This document shows positions 8,239 through 17,360 of a stretch of 64,000 nt of DNA, in pieces. This DNA is from Pseudomonas oryzihabitans NBRC 102199 (GTDB lineage Bacteria > Pseudomonadota > Gammaproteobacteria > Pseudomonadales > Pseudomonadaceae). The translations under genes and the position numbers were made by a program. Under the pieces are notes generated by a model that worked only from the letters and a program-made list of their open reading frames with translations, made no database searches and was not told the origin of the DNA. Position 1 is the stretch's first letter. Each line of letters opens with the position of its first letter. The DNA is taken from NCBI RefSeq assembly GCF_000730625.1, contig NZ_BBIT01000019.1:1-64000 (forward strand). The letters run 5' to 3'.

Positions 8239-9222
8239 CTAGCGGGAGGTCAGGGGGGCGCTGGGGGTCCAGAGGTCCACGGCGCTGGCGTCCACGGCGG
8301 TGGGTAGCAGCTTGGCCGCATGGAAGGCATCGGCGATGCGCTGCTGCTCGCCGAGGGCGGCGCGGCTGACCGGCTGGACATCGTAGGTGCGGCGGCGGTT
8401 GGCCAGCTCGACGGTAGCCTCGTCCAGGCGACCCCACTGCGGACCAAGAATCCGTGCCGCCTCGGCGGGGTGTTGCTTCACCCACTGCCCCGTGCGCTGC
8501 AGCTCGGCGAACACCAGGCCCAGCACCTCGGGATGGGCCTGGGCATAGGGCGTGGCGGCCAGGTAATAGCGCTGGTAGCTGGCCAGGCCCTCGCCCGAGG
8601 CGAGGATGCGAACGTGCTGCTGGCGCTGGGCGCTGGCGACGAAGGGCTCCCAGGTCACCCAGGCATCCACCCTGCCATTCTCCAGGGCGGCGCGACCGTC
8701 CGCCGGGGTGAGATAGGCCGGCTGGATATCGGCGAAGGTCAGCCCGGCCTTCTGCAGGGCGGCGATCAGCAGGTAGTGGCTACCGGCGGCCTTGGTCACG
8801 GCGACGCGCTTGCCCTTGAGATCGGCGAGGGTCTGCAGCGGCGAGCCCTCCGGGACCAGGATGGCCTGGGCCTGGGGCGATGGCGTTTCCCGGGCGAAAT
8901 AGGTGAGCTTGGCACCCGCCGCCTGGGCGAACACCGGCACGGTGTCGGCGACGTCGGCGGAGAGATCCACATTGCCGACGTTGAGAGATTCCAGCAGCGG
9001 CAGGCCGCTGGAGAACTCATGCCAGCTGACGGTGATGCCCTTGGCTGCCAAATCCCGCTCCAGGGTGCCTTGCTCCTTGAGCAGCACCAGCAGGGTGGAG
9101 GATTTCTGGTAGCCGATACGCAGGCTGGTATCGGCCTGGGCGGCGCAGGCGAGGCCCAGCAGACCCAGGGCGAGCAGCCCGCGGCGGAGACCTGCGCGGA
9201 ACGAATAGCGGATAGCGGCCAT
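8239..9222 (-). CDS. Second SsuA-like periplasmic binding protein
   Basis: 327-aa secreted binding protein. I use the ATG at 9222 because TGAGG sits 5 nt upstream and MAAIRYSFRAGLRRGLLALG.. ending CAAQADTS makes a good signal peptide; an upstream ATG at 9258 is possible. Family motifs: LRIGYQKSSTLLVLLKEQG, HEFSSGLPLLESLNVGNVD, GSPLQTLADLKGKRVAV, GRVDAWVTWEPFVA. It is the first gene of the minus-strand run that leads through the second SBP to the SsuBC-like pair, and is divergent from the FMN monooxygenase gene at 9482. Confidence 0.92.
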   Translation of the reverse strand: MAAIRYSFRAGLRRGLLALGLLGLACAAQADTSLRIGYQKSSTLLVLLKEQGTLERDLAAKGITVSWHEFSSGLPLLESLNVGNVDLSADVADTVPVFAQAAGAKLTYFARETPSPQAQAILVPEGSPLQTLADLKGKRVAVTKAAGSHYLLIAALQKAGLTFADIQPAYLTPADGRAALENGRVDAWVTWEPFVASAQRQQHVRILASGEGLASYQRYYLAATPYAQAHPEVLGLVFAELQRTGQWVKQHPAEAARILGPQWGRLDEATVELANRRRTYDVQPVSRAALGEQQRIADAFHAAKLLPTAVDASAVDLWTPSAPLTSR

Positions 9223-9481
9223 GAATGCCTCAGCGAGCGGCGAATGAATGGCCGCCACGATAAGGAATAAGCAAAGGTCAGATTAATACCGATTTGGAAT
9301 TTGGTTAGAGGGGACTGCCCTACCAAGACAGCCCTAACGTTATTCCGAAAGGCTATTTAAAGCCTGGTCTATCTGAAAGCTAACGTATAACCACCGGACC
9401 ACCGGATCTCTCCTTTCGCCTTGAACCCGAGGATCCCATGGCTGTGCTCCGGACTCTTCTCCCCATGGGGGCACCCACCCC
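9223..9481. promoter_or_regulatory. Divergent promoter region between ssuA-like and monooxygenase genes
   Basis: 259-bp AT-richer intergenic stretch between divergent genes. It contains AT-rich blocks such as ATTAATACCGATTTGG and GGCTATTTAAAGCC (palindromic, about 9351-9364) that could hold promoters or operator sites for a sulfur-starvation regulator. No regulator site can be named with confidence. Confidence 0.45.
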
Positions 9482-10849
9482 ATGACCGCTCCCGCCAAGC
9501 AGGTGCTGCTCAACGCCTTCAACATGAACACCGTGGGCCATATCAACCATGGCCTCTGGACCCATCCGCGTGACACCTCCAGCCGCTATCACACCCTCGG
9601 CTACTGGACCGAGCTGGCCCAGCTGCTGGAGCGCGGCCTGTTCGATGGGCTGTTCATCGCCGACATCCTGGGCGTCTACGACGTCTACGGCGGCAATGTC
9701 GACCTGACCCTGCGCGAATCCATCCAGCTGCCGGTCAACGACCCCTTCCTGCTGGTCTCGGCCATGGCCGCCAGCACCCGGCATCTGGGTTTCGGCCTCA
9801 CCGCCAACCTCACCTACGAGCCGCCCTATCCCTTCGCCCGCCGCCTTTCCACCCTGGATCACCTGAGCGAAGGCCGCGTCGGTTGGAACATCGTCACCGG
9901 CTACCTGGACAGCGCCGCCCGCGCCATGGGCCTGGACAAACAGATCGCCCACGACCGCCGCTACGACCAGGCCGACGAATACCTGGAAGTGCTCTACAAG
10001 CTGCTCGAAGGCAGCTGGGCCGATGATGCGGTGGTCCGGGATCGTGTCCAGCGGATCTATGCCCGCCCCGAGCGGGTGCGCAAAGTCGCGCACCATGGCG
10101 AATTCTTCGATGTCGAGGGCTATCACCTCTGCGAGCCCTCGCGGCAACGCACCCCGGTGCTGTTCCAGGCCGGCTCCTCGGACCGCGGCCTGGCCTTTGC
10201 CGGGCGCCATGCCGAATGCGTGTTCATCTCCGGGCAGGACCAGGCCGCCACCCGCGCCCAGGTCGACCGAGTGCGGGGCGCGGCAGTGGCCGCCGGCCGC
10301 CGCGCGGATGACGTCAAGCTGTTCATGGGCCTCACGGTCATCGTCGCCCCCACCGCTGCCGAAGCCCGCGACAAGCACGCCGAATACCTGCACTACGCCA
10401 GCCCCGAGGCCGGGGTTGCCCACCATTCGGCCTCGGTGGGCATAGACCTCGCCGCCTATGGCCTCGACGAACCCATCCGCCCGCAACGGACCGAGGCCAT
10501 CGAATCGGCGCTCAAGCGCCTGGTGGCCAAGGACGCCGGCTGGACCCGCCGCAAGCTGCTGGAGCAGCACGCCCTCGGTGGCCGCTACACCGCCCTGGTC
10601 GGCGATCCCGGGCAGGTGGCCGATGCCCTGCTCGGCTGGATCGACGAAACCGGGCTGGACGGCTTCAACCTGGCGCGCACCGTCACCCCCGAGTGCTACG
10701 GCGACTTCATCGATCTGGTGATCCCGGAGTTGCAGAGCCGGGGTCGCTACAAGACCGCCTATGCCGAGGGCAGCTTCAGACACAAGCTGTTCGGCCGCGG
10801 CGACCACCTCGACACCCGCCATTTCGGCAGCCATTTCCGCCAGGCCTGA
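9482..10849 (+). CDS. NtaA/SnaA/DszA-family FMN-dependent monooxygenase
   Basis: 455-aa luciferase-like (LLM) flavin monooxygenase, typical size for the NtaA/DszA subgroup. Visible family features: N-terminal LNAFNMNTVGHINHGLW, YWTELAQLLERGLFDGLFIAD, RRLSTLDHLSEGRVGWNIVTGYL, QAGSSDRGLAFAGRHAECVF. Members use FMNH2 from a partner reductase to oxygenate aminopolycarboxylates, dibenzothiophene sulfone or alkyl sulfones; no reductase gene is in the window. It begins a two-gene plus-strand unit with a MetQ-like lipoprotein-type binding protein. An organosulfur substrate is likely from context. Confidence 0.93.
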   Translation: MTAPAKQVLLNAFNMNTVGHINHGLWTHPRDTSSRYHTLGYWTELAQLLERGLFDGLFIADILGVYDVYGGNVDLTLRESIQLPVNDPFLLVSAMAASTRHLGFGLTANLTYEPPYPFARRLSTLDHLSEGRVGWNIVTGYLDSAARAMGLDKQIAHDRRYDQADEYLEVLYKLLEGSWADDAVVRDRVQRIYARPERVRKVAHHGEFFDVEGYHLCEPSRQRTPVLFQAGSSDRGLAFAGRHAECVFISGQDQAATRAQVDRVRGAAVAAGRRADDVKLFMGLTVIVAPTAAEARDKHAEYLHYASPEAGVAHHSASVGIDLAAYGLDEPIRPQRTEAIESALKRLVAKDAGWTRRKLLEQHALGGRYTALVGDPGQVADALLGWIDETGLDGFNLARTVTPECYGDFIDLVIPELQSRGRYKTAYAEGSFRHKLFGRGDHLDTRHFGSHFRQA

Positions 10850-10866
10850 CCCTTCAAGGACGCCCC

Positions 10867-11652
10867 ATGACCCGCCTCAAGCCCCTGCTCTTCGCCCTCG
10901 GCCTCTTCAGCACCGCAGCCCTGGCCGCGCCGCTCAAGATAGGCACCACCGCCGCCTTCGCCCCGCCGCTGGAGGTCGCGGTGCAGGAGGCCAAGGCCGC
11001 CGGGGTGGACGTGGAGATCGTCGAATTCAGCGACTGGATCGCCCCCAACACCAGCCTCGCCAACCACGACATCGACGCCAACTACTACCAGCACATCCCC
11101 TTCCTGGAAAACGCCAAGCGCACCGCCGGCTATGACCTGGTAGCGGTGGCGCCGGGGATCATCAACAACGTCGGGCTCTATTCGAAGAAGTACCGCACCC
11201 TGGCCGAGGTCCCCAAGGGCGCGCGGGTGGCCATCGCCAACGATGCCATCAATGGCGGCCGTGGCCTGTTGCTGCTGGAGAAGGCCGGCTTCATCACCCT
11301 CAAGCCCGGCGTCGGCTACCACGCCACCCTGGCGGACATCACCGGCAATCCGCGCGACATCCAGATCGTCGAACTGGAAGCCGTGCAGCTGGCCCGCTCG
11401 CTGGACGACGTCGACGTGGCCCAGGGCTATCCGCACTACCTGCGCCTGGCCAAGACCATCGACCCCAACCAGGCCCTGCTCTTCGATGGCCTCGACCACC
11501 CCGAGTACGTCATCCAGTTCGTCGCCCGCCCGGACAACAAGGACGATCCGCGCCTGGCCAAGCTGATTGATCTCTATCAGCACTCGCCCAAGGTCCGCGC
11601 CGCCCTGGACCAGGCCCACGGCACCCTCTACCAGCCGGGCTGGAAGGACTGA
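10867..11652 (+). CDS. MetQ/NlpA-family periplasmic binding protein
   Basis: 261-aa binding protein starting 17 bp after the monooxygenase. The signal peptide MTRLKPLLFALGLFSTAALA is followed by APLKIG. NlpA/MetQ hallmarks: EIVEFSDWIAPNTSLAN, DIDANYYQHIPFLEN, GIINNVGLYSKKY, YVIQFVARPDNKDDP. No lipobox Cys is evident. MetQ proteins bind methionine or related thioethers; the transporter it serves could be the MetNI pair at 27865-29605. A paralog is at 29602. Confidence 0.92.
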   Translation: MTRLKPLLFALGLFSTAALAAPLKIGTTAAFAPPLEVAVQEAKAAGVDVEIVEFSDWIAPNTSLANHDIDANYYQHIPFLENAKRTAGYDLVAVAPGIINNVGLYSKKYRTLAEVPKGARVAIANDAINGGRGLLLLEKAGFITLKPGVGYHATLADITGNPRDIQIVELEAVQLARSLDDVDVAQGYPHYLRLAKTIDPNQALLFDGLDHPEYVIQFVARPDNKDDPRLAKLIDLYQHSPKVRAALDQAHGTLYQPGWKD

Positions 11653-11692
11653 CTGGCGCCCCATTCTGTTGGCGAGAACGGCACCTGGAGCG

Positions 11693-12295
11693 TCAGAGCT
11701 TCTCCACGACGAAGGCGCAGCGTCCACGGTTGCGCCCGCCGTCGGGCAGGTCCATGAATTCGTCGATGAGGATGCGCACGCCCTGCCCCAGCAGTAGGGC
11801 GCGCAGTTCCTCGGGCGGATGGGAGTCATAGAAGAACGGCTGGTCGAACATGGTATCGACGAAGGCATCCGCCGCCGAGCCGCCCGCCGTCAACATCAGC
11901 CGCCCCCCTTGCGGAAGCCCGGCGATCACCCGCGCCAGGAGCGTCGCGTGCCAGCGGCGCTCCAGATGGAACAGCGCATCCCACAGCAGCGCGCCCTGGT
12001 AGGGTTCGGCGCAGGCATAGGTTTCCAGCCGCGCCTCGATCCAGCGCTGCTTGGGAAATTCCCGCCGCGCATGGGCCAGCATGGCGGCCGCCTGATCGAC
12101 CCCGAGCACGCGATGCCCCTGGGCGAGGATGGCGGCGGCGACCGGCGTGCCGGTGCCGCAGCCCAGATCGAGCAGGGTGGCGCCGGGTTCGAGCTTTTCC
12201 AGGAGCACCTTCAGGTAGCGACGCTCGTCGTCCCTGAGGCTGACGCGGGCCTGGCGAAAGCTGTCGGCGATGGCGTTGTAGGAGGTCTTGTTCAT
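11693..12295 (-). CDS. Class I SAM-dependent methyltransferase
   Basis: 200-aa cytoplasmic protein with the SAM-binding motif LLDLGCGTGTPVA near residues 40-52 and a post-II motif GGRLMLTAGG. The start at the ATG 12295 gives MNKTSYNAIADSFRQAR, typical for this family (NAIADsFdqaR). It lies downstream of the LivF-like gene on the same strand with a 29-bp gap and may be the tail of the sfnG-liv operon. Substrate unknown; a sulfur-compound methyltransferase is possible only by context. Confidence 0.87.
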   Translation of the reverse strand: MNKTSYNAIADSFRQARVSLRDDERRYLKVLLEKLEPGATLLDLGCGTGTPVAAAILAQGHRVLGVDQAAAMLAHARREFPKQRWIEARLETYACAEPYQGALLWDALFHLERRWHATLLARVIAGLPQGGRLMLTAGGSAADAFVDTMFDQPFFYDSHPPEELRALLLGQGVRILIDEFMDLPDGGRNRGRCAFVVEKL

Positions 12296-12324
12296 GGCGT
12301 GGGCTCCCTGGTCGTTCCGGGAGC

Positions 12325-13071
12325 TTAGCCCACCCCCAGGTAGGCCGCCTGCACCGTCTCGTGCGTCAGACCCATGCCGGGCACGCCGGACTGCACCACC
12401 CGCCCGCTTTCCAGCACGAAAGCCTGGTGGGCGTAGTCGAGGGCGATGGCGCTGTTCTGCTCGGCCATCAGCACGCTCAGGCCCTCCTCGCGGTTGAGCC
12501 GGGCGACGCTTGCGAAGATCTCCTCCACCAGCAGCGGCGCCAGGCCCATGGAGGGTTCGTCCAGCAGCAGCAGGCGGGGCCGCGCCATGAGTGCACGACC
12601 CAGGGCGATCATCTGCTGCTCGCCGCCCGAGGTCAGACCCGCCAGCTGCCGGCGCTTGCTGGCCAGGCGCGGAAACCAGGCATAGATGCGCTCCAGTTCC
12701 GCGCGCTGCGCAGCGCGCCCGAGGCGGCGGACGAAACCGCCGCTGAGCAGATTTTCCTCCACGCTGAGCCGCCCGAAACAGTGGCGCCCTTCCAGCACCT
12801 GGACCAGTCCGGCGCGGACCCGGGCATCGGCCGACAGGCCCGCGAGGTCCCGCCCTTCGTAGCGAATGGCGCCGCGGACCAGAGCGCCGCGGGCGGCGCC
12901 GAGCAGCCCGGAGAGGGCCTTGAGGGTGGTGCTCTTGCCGGCGCCATTGGCGCCCAGCAAGGCCACGATCTGGCCCTGGCCGACCTCCAGACTGACGCCA
13001 TCGACGGCGAGGATGGCGCCGTCGTAACGGACTTCGATGGCCTCGACCGCCAACAAGGGGGTGGTCGTCAT
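12325..13071 (-). CDS. Branched-chain-amino-acid-type ABC ATPase (LivF family)
   Basis: 248-aa ATPase with Walker A GANGAGKS, the LivF-type signature LTSGGEQQMIALGRALM, and Walker B LLLLDEPSMGLAP. LivF pairs with LivG to drive the LivHM permeases. It is 3 bp from the stop of the binding-protein gene. Operon order on the minus strand is sfnG, livG, livH, livM, binding protein, livF, methyltransferase. The sfnG linkage suggests a sulfone or sulfonate rather than an amino acid as substrate. Confidence 0.93.
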   Translation of the reverse strand: MTTTPLLAVEAIEVRYDGAILAVDGVSLEVGQGQIVALLGANGAGKSTTLKALSGLLGAARGALVRGAIRYEGRDLAGLSADARVRAGLVQVLEGRHCFGRLSVEENLLSGGFVRRLGRAAQRAELERIYAWFPRLASKRRQLAGLTSGGEQQMIALGRALMARPRLLLLDEPSMGLAPLLVEEIFASVARLNREEGLSVLMAEQNSAIALDYAHQAFVLESGRVVQSGVPGMGLTHETVQAAYLGVG

Positions 13072-13074
13072 GGG

Positions 13075-14397
13075 TCAGCTCTCCTTGCTGCAATCACGGG
13101 GGGTTATGCCCTTTTCCTTGGCGTACTGCCGGGCCGAGGCCTCGATGATGGGCCGCAGGAAGGCGCGATCGGCCTGCACCCAGTCGCTCACCAGTTGCCA
13201 CTGCTCGCCATCCCACTGCTGGATGCGGATGGCGCCGCCGCCTTCGTGGTCGGCGCAGGAGAGCTTGAGCGGCTGCACCAGTCCCTTGGCGCCCAGGGCC
13301 TGCAGGCGGGCGTCGTCCAGCTTCAGGTGTTCGAAGCCCCAGCGCACCTGCTCGCCGCTGAGGGGCTTGTCGCCATACTTGGCCTGGGCCAGGCGCAAGG
13401 CCTCGACATTGAGGATCCCGTTGACCACGCCGAGGTTGTAGTAGACGGTGCCGAAACGCTTGGGATCGGCCAGGTCGCTCTGCCCCTTGGCCACCACGTC
13501 GCGTTCGATGCCCTGCAGCACCGGGAAGGCGGTGCCCGAAGGGTGGGTGGTGATGGCCAGGAAGCCCTTGGCCGCCGCGCCAGCCGGACGCACGTCTTCC
13601 TCGGAGTTGCTCCAGATGTTGCCGATGATGTGGTCAACCGGGAAGCCGACTTTCTGCGCGGTCTTGATAGCCACCGGGTTCATCACCCCCCAGCCACGCA
13701 GGATCACCCAGTCGGGCTTGAGGCGGCGAATATTGAGCCACTGGGATTGCTGTTCGTTGCCCGGATGGGGCACTTCCAGCAGGGTCAGCTCGAAGCCGTA
13801 GCGATCCGCCAGCTTCTGCAGGACCTCGTTGGTTTCCTTGCCATAAGGCGAGCCGTGGTAGAGGGTGACGATCTTCTTGCCCTTGAGGCTGGCCTCGCCA
13901 CCGCCCTGCTGGCCTATCCAGTTGAGGATGGCCGAGACCTCCGAATAGGGGTTGAGCTGCAGCGGGAAGACATAGGGAAAGACGCTGCCATCGGTGGAGT
14001 CGGTGCGACCGTGGTTGATGGTGATCAGCGGCAGGCGGTCGGCGGTGGACCTTTCCAGGGTGGCGTAGGCGATGCCCACCGACAGCGGGTTGGTGGCAGC
14101 GGCGGGCGCGCCGTCATGGCCGTTCTTCAGGCGCTCGTAGCACTCCACGCCCTTCTCGACGATGTACTCGGTCTCGCACTCGCTCCACACCAGCTTGACG
14201 CCATTCACCCCGCCATTGGCGTTGACGTATTTCATGTAGTCGATGAAGCCGCCGAAGAAGCCGGTGCCGCCCGCCGCATAGGGGCCAACCCGATAGCTCT
14301 GCAACGGGAAGTATTGCTCGCCCGCGGCCTGGGCCGGGCCGAAGCTGCTGAGGCCCAGGGCCAGGACGAGGCTGCCGAGCAGATGACGTTTGAACAT
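13075..14397 (-). CDS. ABC substrate-binding protein, LivK/urea type (Peripla_BP_6)
   Basis: 440-aa periplasmic receptor starting at the ATG at 14397, with signal peptide MFKRHLLGSLVLALGLSSFG ending AQAAGEQ. Domain features of LivJ-like receptors: YAAGGTGFFGGFIDYMKYVN, GGVNGVKLVWSECETEY, VECYERLKN, then a second lobe with KGKKIVTLYHGSPYGKE and WVILRGWGVMN. It is longer than LivK (about 370 aa), like receptors for short amides, urea or aromatic compounds. It lies between livM and livF of the sfnG-linked operon. Substrate unknown, plausibly an organosulfur solute. Confidence 0.92.
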   Translation of the reverse strand: MFKRHLLGSLVLALGLSSFGPAQAAGEQYFPLQSYRVGPYAAGGTGFFGGFIDYMKYVNANGGVNGVKLVWSECETEYIVEKGVECYERLKNGHDGAPAAATNPLSVGIAYATLERSTADRLPLITINHGRTDSTDGSVFPYVFPLQLNPYSEVSAILNWIGQQGGGEASLKGKKIVTLYHGSPYGKETNEVLQKLADRYGFELTLLEVPHPGNEQQSQWLNIRRLKPDWVILRGWGVMNPVAIKTAQKVGFPVDHIIGNIWSNSEEDVRPAGAAAKGFLAITTHPSGTAFPVLQGIERDVVAKGQSDLADPKRFGTVYYNLGVVNGILNVEALRLAQAKYGDKPLSGEQVRWGFEHLKLDDARLQALGAKGLVQPLKLSCADHEGGGAIRIQQWDGEQWQLVSDWVQADRAFLRPIIEASARQYAKEKGITPRDCSKES

Positions 14398-14456
14398 GGA
14401 GACTTTCCTTGTGGGGCTGGAGCGCCGGCGGGCCTTCCCGCCGGCAGGGAGTGAAG

Positions 14457-15503
14457 TCAGCGGCGCTGCAGGCGTTGCCAGCCACGCGTGGCGAGTCGGG
14501 CCAAGCCCTCGGGTTCCTTGATCAGTACCAGGATGATCAGGGCGCCGAAGACCATCTTTTGCAGGTTCTCCAGCTGGCCCGCGGCGATGAAGTCGCCCGG
14601 CAGCCAGCCGGCCAGGTTGGAGAGCAGCAGCGGGAACAGCACGATGAAGGCCGCGCCATAGAGGCTGCCGGCCAGGCTGCCCAGGCCGCCGAGGATGACG
14701 ATGAAGAGGATCTGGAAGGAGCGACTCAGGTCGAAGCCATGGGGCTCCACGGTGCCCAGGTAGGTAAAGGCCCAGAGCGCCCCGGCGATGCCGAGGTAGA
14801 AGCCGCTCAGGGCGAAGGCCAGCAGCTTGGCCCGCACCACCGACAGGCCCATCACCGCAGCGGCGGTTTCCCGGTCGCGCACCGCCATCCAGGTACGGCC
14901 GAGTTCGCCGTGCACCAGTCGCGCGGCGAAGGCGAACAGCACCAGGACCACTAGCAGGGTGGCCAGGTAGCGATCCAGCGGCCCGCCGAAATCCTGGCCC
15001 AGCAGCACCAGCGGCGGCGCACTGATCACCCCCGAGGCGCTGCCATGGGAAAACCAGTCGAAGCGGGTCAGGGCCCAGAGGACGAAGAACTGCGCCGCCA
15101 GGCTGGAGACGATCAGGTAGAAGCCACGGATCCTCAGGCTGGGCAGGCCGAACAGCAGGGACACCAGGGCCGCCAGCAGGCCGCCGGCGAACAGGCACAG
15201 CGGCAGGGGCCAGCCCATGCGTACCTGCAGGTTGTAGGTGGCGAAGGCGCCGACCGCCATGAAGGCGGCCGAACCCAGCGACAGCTGCCCGGCATAGCCG
15301 GTGAGCAGGTTCAGTCCTAGCCCGGCCAGGGCCAGTACCAGGAAGGGAATCAGCAGGGCATTGAACAGATAGTCGCTGCCGACCCAGGGCAGCACGCCAA
15401 AAGCCAGCATCAGGAAGGCGGCCAACGCCAGGCGCGCGGGTCGCACAGCGGGTGCACGGGAGGCCAGCGGACGCGCCGTCAGGGCGTCGAGGGAAGTGCT
15501 CAT
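14457..15503 (-). CDS. Branched-chain-amino-acid-type ABC permease (LivM family)
   Basis: 348-aa inner-membrane permease; start at the ATG 15503 with AGAGGA upstream. It shows the typical LivM core GLNLLTGYAGQLSLGSAAFMAVGAFA and the C-terminal GGLGSLAGSLYGAAFIVLFP, with about nine hydrophobic segments. Ten bp separate it from livH and 59 bp from the binding-protein gene. Partner of LivH in the sfnG-linked importer. Confidence 0.93.
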   Translation of the reverse strand: MSTSLDALTARPLASRAPAVRPARLALAAFLMLAFGVLPWVGSDYLFNALLIPFLVLALAGLGLNLLTGYAGQLSLGSAAFMAVGAFATYNLQVRMGWPLPLCLFAGGLLAALVSLLFGLPSLRIRGFYLIVSSLAAQFFVLWALTRFDWFSHGSASGVISAPPLVLLGQDFGGPLDRYLATLLVVLVLFAFAARLVHGELGRTWMAVRDRETAAAVMGLSVVRAKLLAFALSGFYLGIAGALWAFTYLGTVEPHGFDLSRSFQILFIVILGGLGSLAGSLYGAAFIVLFPLLLSNLAGWLPGDFIAAGQLENLQKMVFGALIILVLIKEPEGLARLATRGWQRLQRR

Positions 15504-15513
15504 GGAAGGTCCT

Positions 15514-16395
15514 CTAGACGCGCTCGACCACGGGTTCGCCGAACAGGCCAACCGGTCGAATCAGCAGGAATACCAGGGCGAAGGCATAGGGAAACCAGTT
15601 CTCCAGACCACCGCCGATTAGAGGGCCGAGATAGACCTCGGCGAGTTTTTCGCTGGCGCCGATCAGCAGGCCGCCGACGATGGCCCCGGTGACCGAGGAG
15701 AAGCCGCCGATGATCAACACCGGCAGCGCCTTGAGCACGATCAGCGACAGCGAGAACTGCACCCCCAGCCGTGCGCCCCAGAGCATGCCCGCCACCAGGC
15801 CGACGCAACCGGCCACCGCCCAGACCAGCGCCCAGATGCGCGGCAGACGGATACCCACCGCCTGGGCCGCCAGGGGATCATCGGCCACGGCGCGCAGCGA
15901 GATGCCCAGGCGGGTGCGCTCGAACAGCAGCGACAGTCCGATCACCAGCACCGCCGCCACCGCCGCGGCAAACAGGTCGAAGCTCGACAGCAGCAGCTCG
16001 CCCAGCTCCAGCGGACGGTCCTCGATACCCAGGTCCAGGCCGTGCACCTGGGCGCCCCACAGCGCCTGGGCGGCGCCCTCGATGAAATAGGCCAGGCCCA
16101 GGGTGGCCATGAACAGCACCAGCGGCGAGCGATTCACCAGCGGCCGCAGCACCGTGCGCTCCACCACCACCGCCAGCAGGATCATGACGCCCAGCGTGAC
16201 CAGCAGCGCCAGCCAGCCGGGCAGGCCGCGCTCCACCAGGCTGACGTAGGTCAGGGCGGCGAACAGCAGCATGGCGCCCTGGGCGAAATTGAAGACGCCC
16301 GAAGCGCGGTAGATGAGCACGAAGCCCAGCGCCACCAGGGCATACATCACCCCGGCGAGCAGGCCGCCGAGCAAGACTTCCAAGAAAAACGCCAT
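15514..16395 (-). CDS. Branched-chain-amino-acid-type ABC permease (LivH family)
   Basis: 293-aa inner-membrane permease with the LivH signature GGLLAGVMYALVALGFVLIY and SGVFNFAQGAMLLFAALTY at the N-terminus and IIGGFSSVTGAIVGGLLIG near the C-terminus. About eight hydrophobic segments. In the operon it follows livG, but a 144-bp MITE-like element separates the two, so transcription must read through a palindromic insertion. Confidence 0.93.
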   Translation of the reverse strand: MAFFLEVLLGGLLAGVMYALVALGFVLIYRASGVFNFAQGAMLLFAALTYVSLVERGLPGWLALLVTLGVMILLAVVVERTVLRPLVNRSPLVLFMATLGLAYFIEGAAQALWGAQVHGLDLGIEDRPLELGELLLSSFDLFAAAVAAVLVIGLSLLFERTRLGISLRAVADDPLAAQAVGIRLPRIWALVWAVAGCVGLVAGMLWGARLGVQFSLSLIVLKALPVLIIGGFSSVTGAIVGGLLIGASEKLAEVYLGPLIGGGLENWFPYAFALVFLLIRPVGLFGEPVVERV

Positions 16396-16424
16396 GGTTT
16401 TCTCCCTGAGGCGTTCAGTGTCCT

Positions 16425-16568
16425 TAGAAGCTGTTTACGATCTCGCGAGCTAGAGCCAAACAAGGCGGAAAGGCCTGAGGAAGCGGAGTTTACGAGTGGT
16501 AAATGAGCATTCCGAAGGTCTTTCCAACGCCGGTTGGCCGACGCGCAGCAGATCGTCAACAACTTCTA
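16425..16568. mobile_element. MITE-like palindromic element between livG and livH
   Basis: Terminal inverted repeats of 19 bp: TAGAAGCTGTTTACGATCT at 16425-16443 and AGATCGTCAACAACTTCTA at 16550-16568 (17 of 19 match as inverted copies). The interior is also imperfectly palindromic (GGAAAGGCCTGAGG against CCGAAGGTCTTTCC; TTTAC-GAGTG-GTAAA). No coding capacity. The right end overlaps the livG stop codon TAG inside CTAG. TA at both ends could be the target duplication. Typical of a non-autonomous IS derivative. Confidence 0.8.
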
Positions 16569-17357
16569 GTGACGGGTCCCGAGATAGGCGGCGATCACCG
16601 CCGGGTCGTTGCGCACCGCGGCGGGTGCGCCATCGGCGATGAGCCGGCCGTAGTCCAGTACCACTACGTGATCCGCCAGCTGCATCACCACCTGGATGTC
16701 GTGCTCGATCAGCACCACGGTCACTCCGCGCTCGCGGTTGATGGCCCGGATGTAGCCGCTCAGCTCGCGCTTCTCCGCGGCGTTCATCCCGGCCATGGGT
16801 TCGTCCAGCAGCAGCAGCCGCGGCTCGGCCGCCAGTGCCCGGGCCAGCTCCACGCGCTTCTGCAGCCCATAGGGCAGGCTGCCCACCGGGACGTCGCGCC
16901 AGGGACCCAGGTGCAGGAAGTCCAGCGCCCACTCGGCCACCGCCCGCTGCACCCGCTCTTCGGCCGGCGCGCGGCCCAGGCCCAGCGTCTGTTCCAGCCA
17001 GGAGGCGCGCCGATGGCGGCCGCGCCCGGTGAGCACGTTGTCCAGCACGCTCATGCCCTTGAACAAGGCCAGGTTTTGGAAGGTACGCGCGACCCCGGCC
17101 CGCGCCGCCGCCTGCGGGCGGCGCAGCGCCGCGCTGCTGCCGGCCAATTGCACCCTGCCCCGCTGCGGTCGGTAGAGGCCGTTGATCACGTTGAGCAAGG
17201 AACTCTTGCCGGCGCCATTGGGCCCGATCAGGGCGCAGATCTCGCCTGCGCGAACCTGGAAGCCGACCTCGGCGAAGGCCGTGACCCCGCCAAAGGCCAG
17301 CGCCAGGTCGCTGACCTCCAGCAGCACCGGCGATGGCTTGGCCAGAGCCGCATCCAT
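16566..17357 (-). CDS. Branched-chain-amino-acid-type ABC ATPase (LivG family)
   Basis: 263-aa ATPase with Walker A GPNGAGKS, LivG-type loop ARTFQNLALFKGMSVLDNVL, and Walker B LLLLDEPMAGMN. The signature region is SLPYGLQKRVELARAL, matching LivG's YGxQRRLEIARAL rather than LSGGQ. It starts 3 bp after sfnG. The last bases encode GTRH and a TAG that lies inside the MITE terminal repeat, so its stop codon is formed at the insertion boundary. Confidence 0.93.
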   Translation of the reverse strand: MDAALAKPSPVLLEVSDLALAFGGVTAFAEVGFQVRAGEICALIGPNGAGKSSLLNVINGLYRPQRGRVQLAGSSAALRRPQAAARAGVARTFQNLALFKGMSVLDNVLTGRGRHRRASWLEQTLGLGRAPAEERVQRAVAEWALDFLHLGPWRDVPVGSLPYGLQKRVELARALAAEPRLLLLDEPMAGMNAAEKRELSGYIRAINRERGVTVVLIEHDIQVVMQLADHVVVLDYGRLIADGAPAAVRNDPAVIAAYLGTRH

Positions 17358-17360
17358 GGC

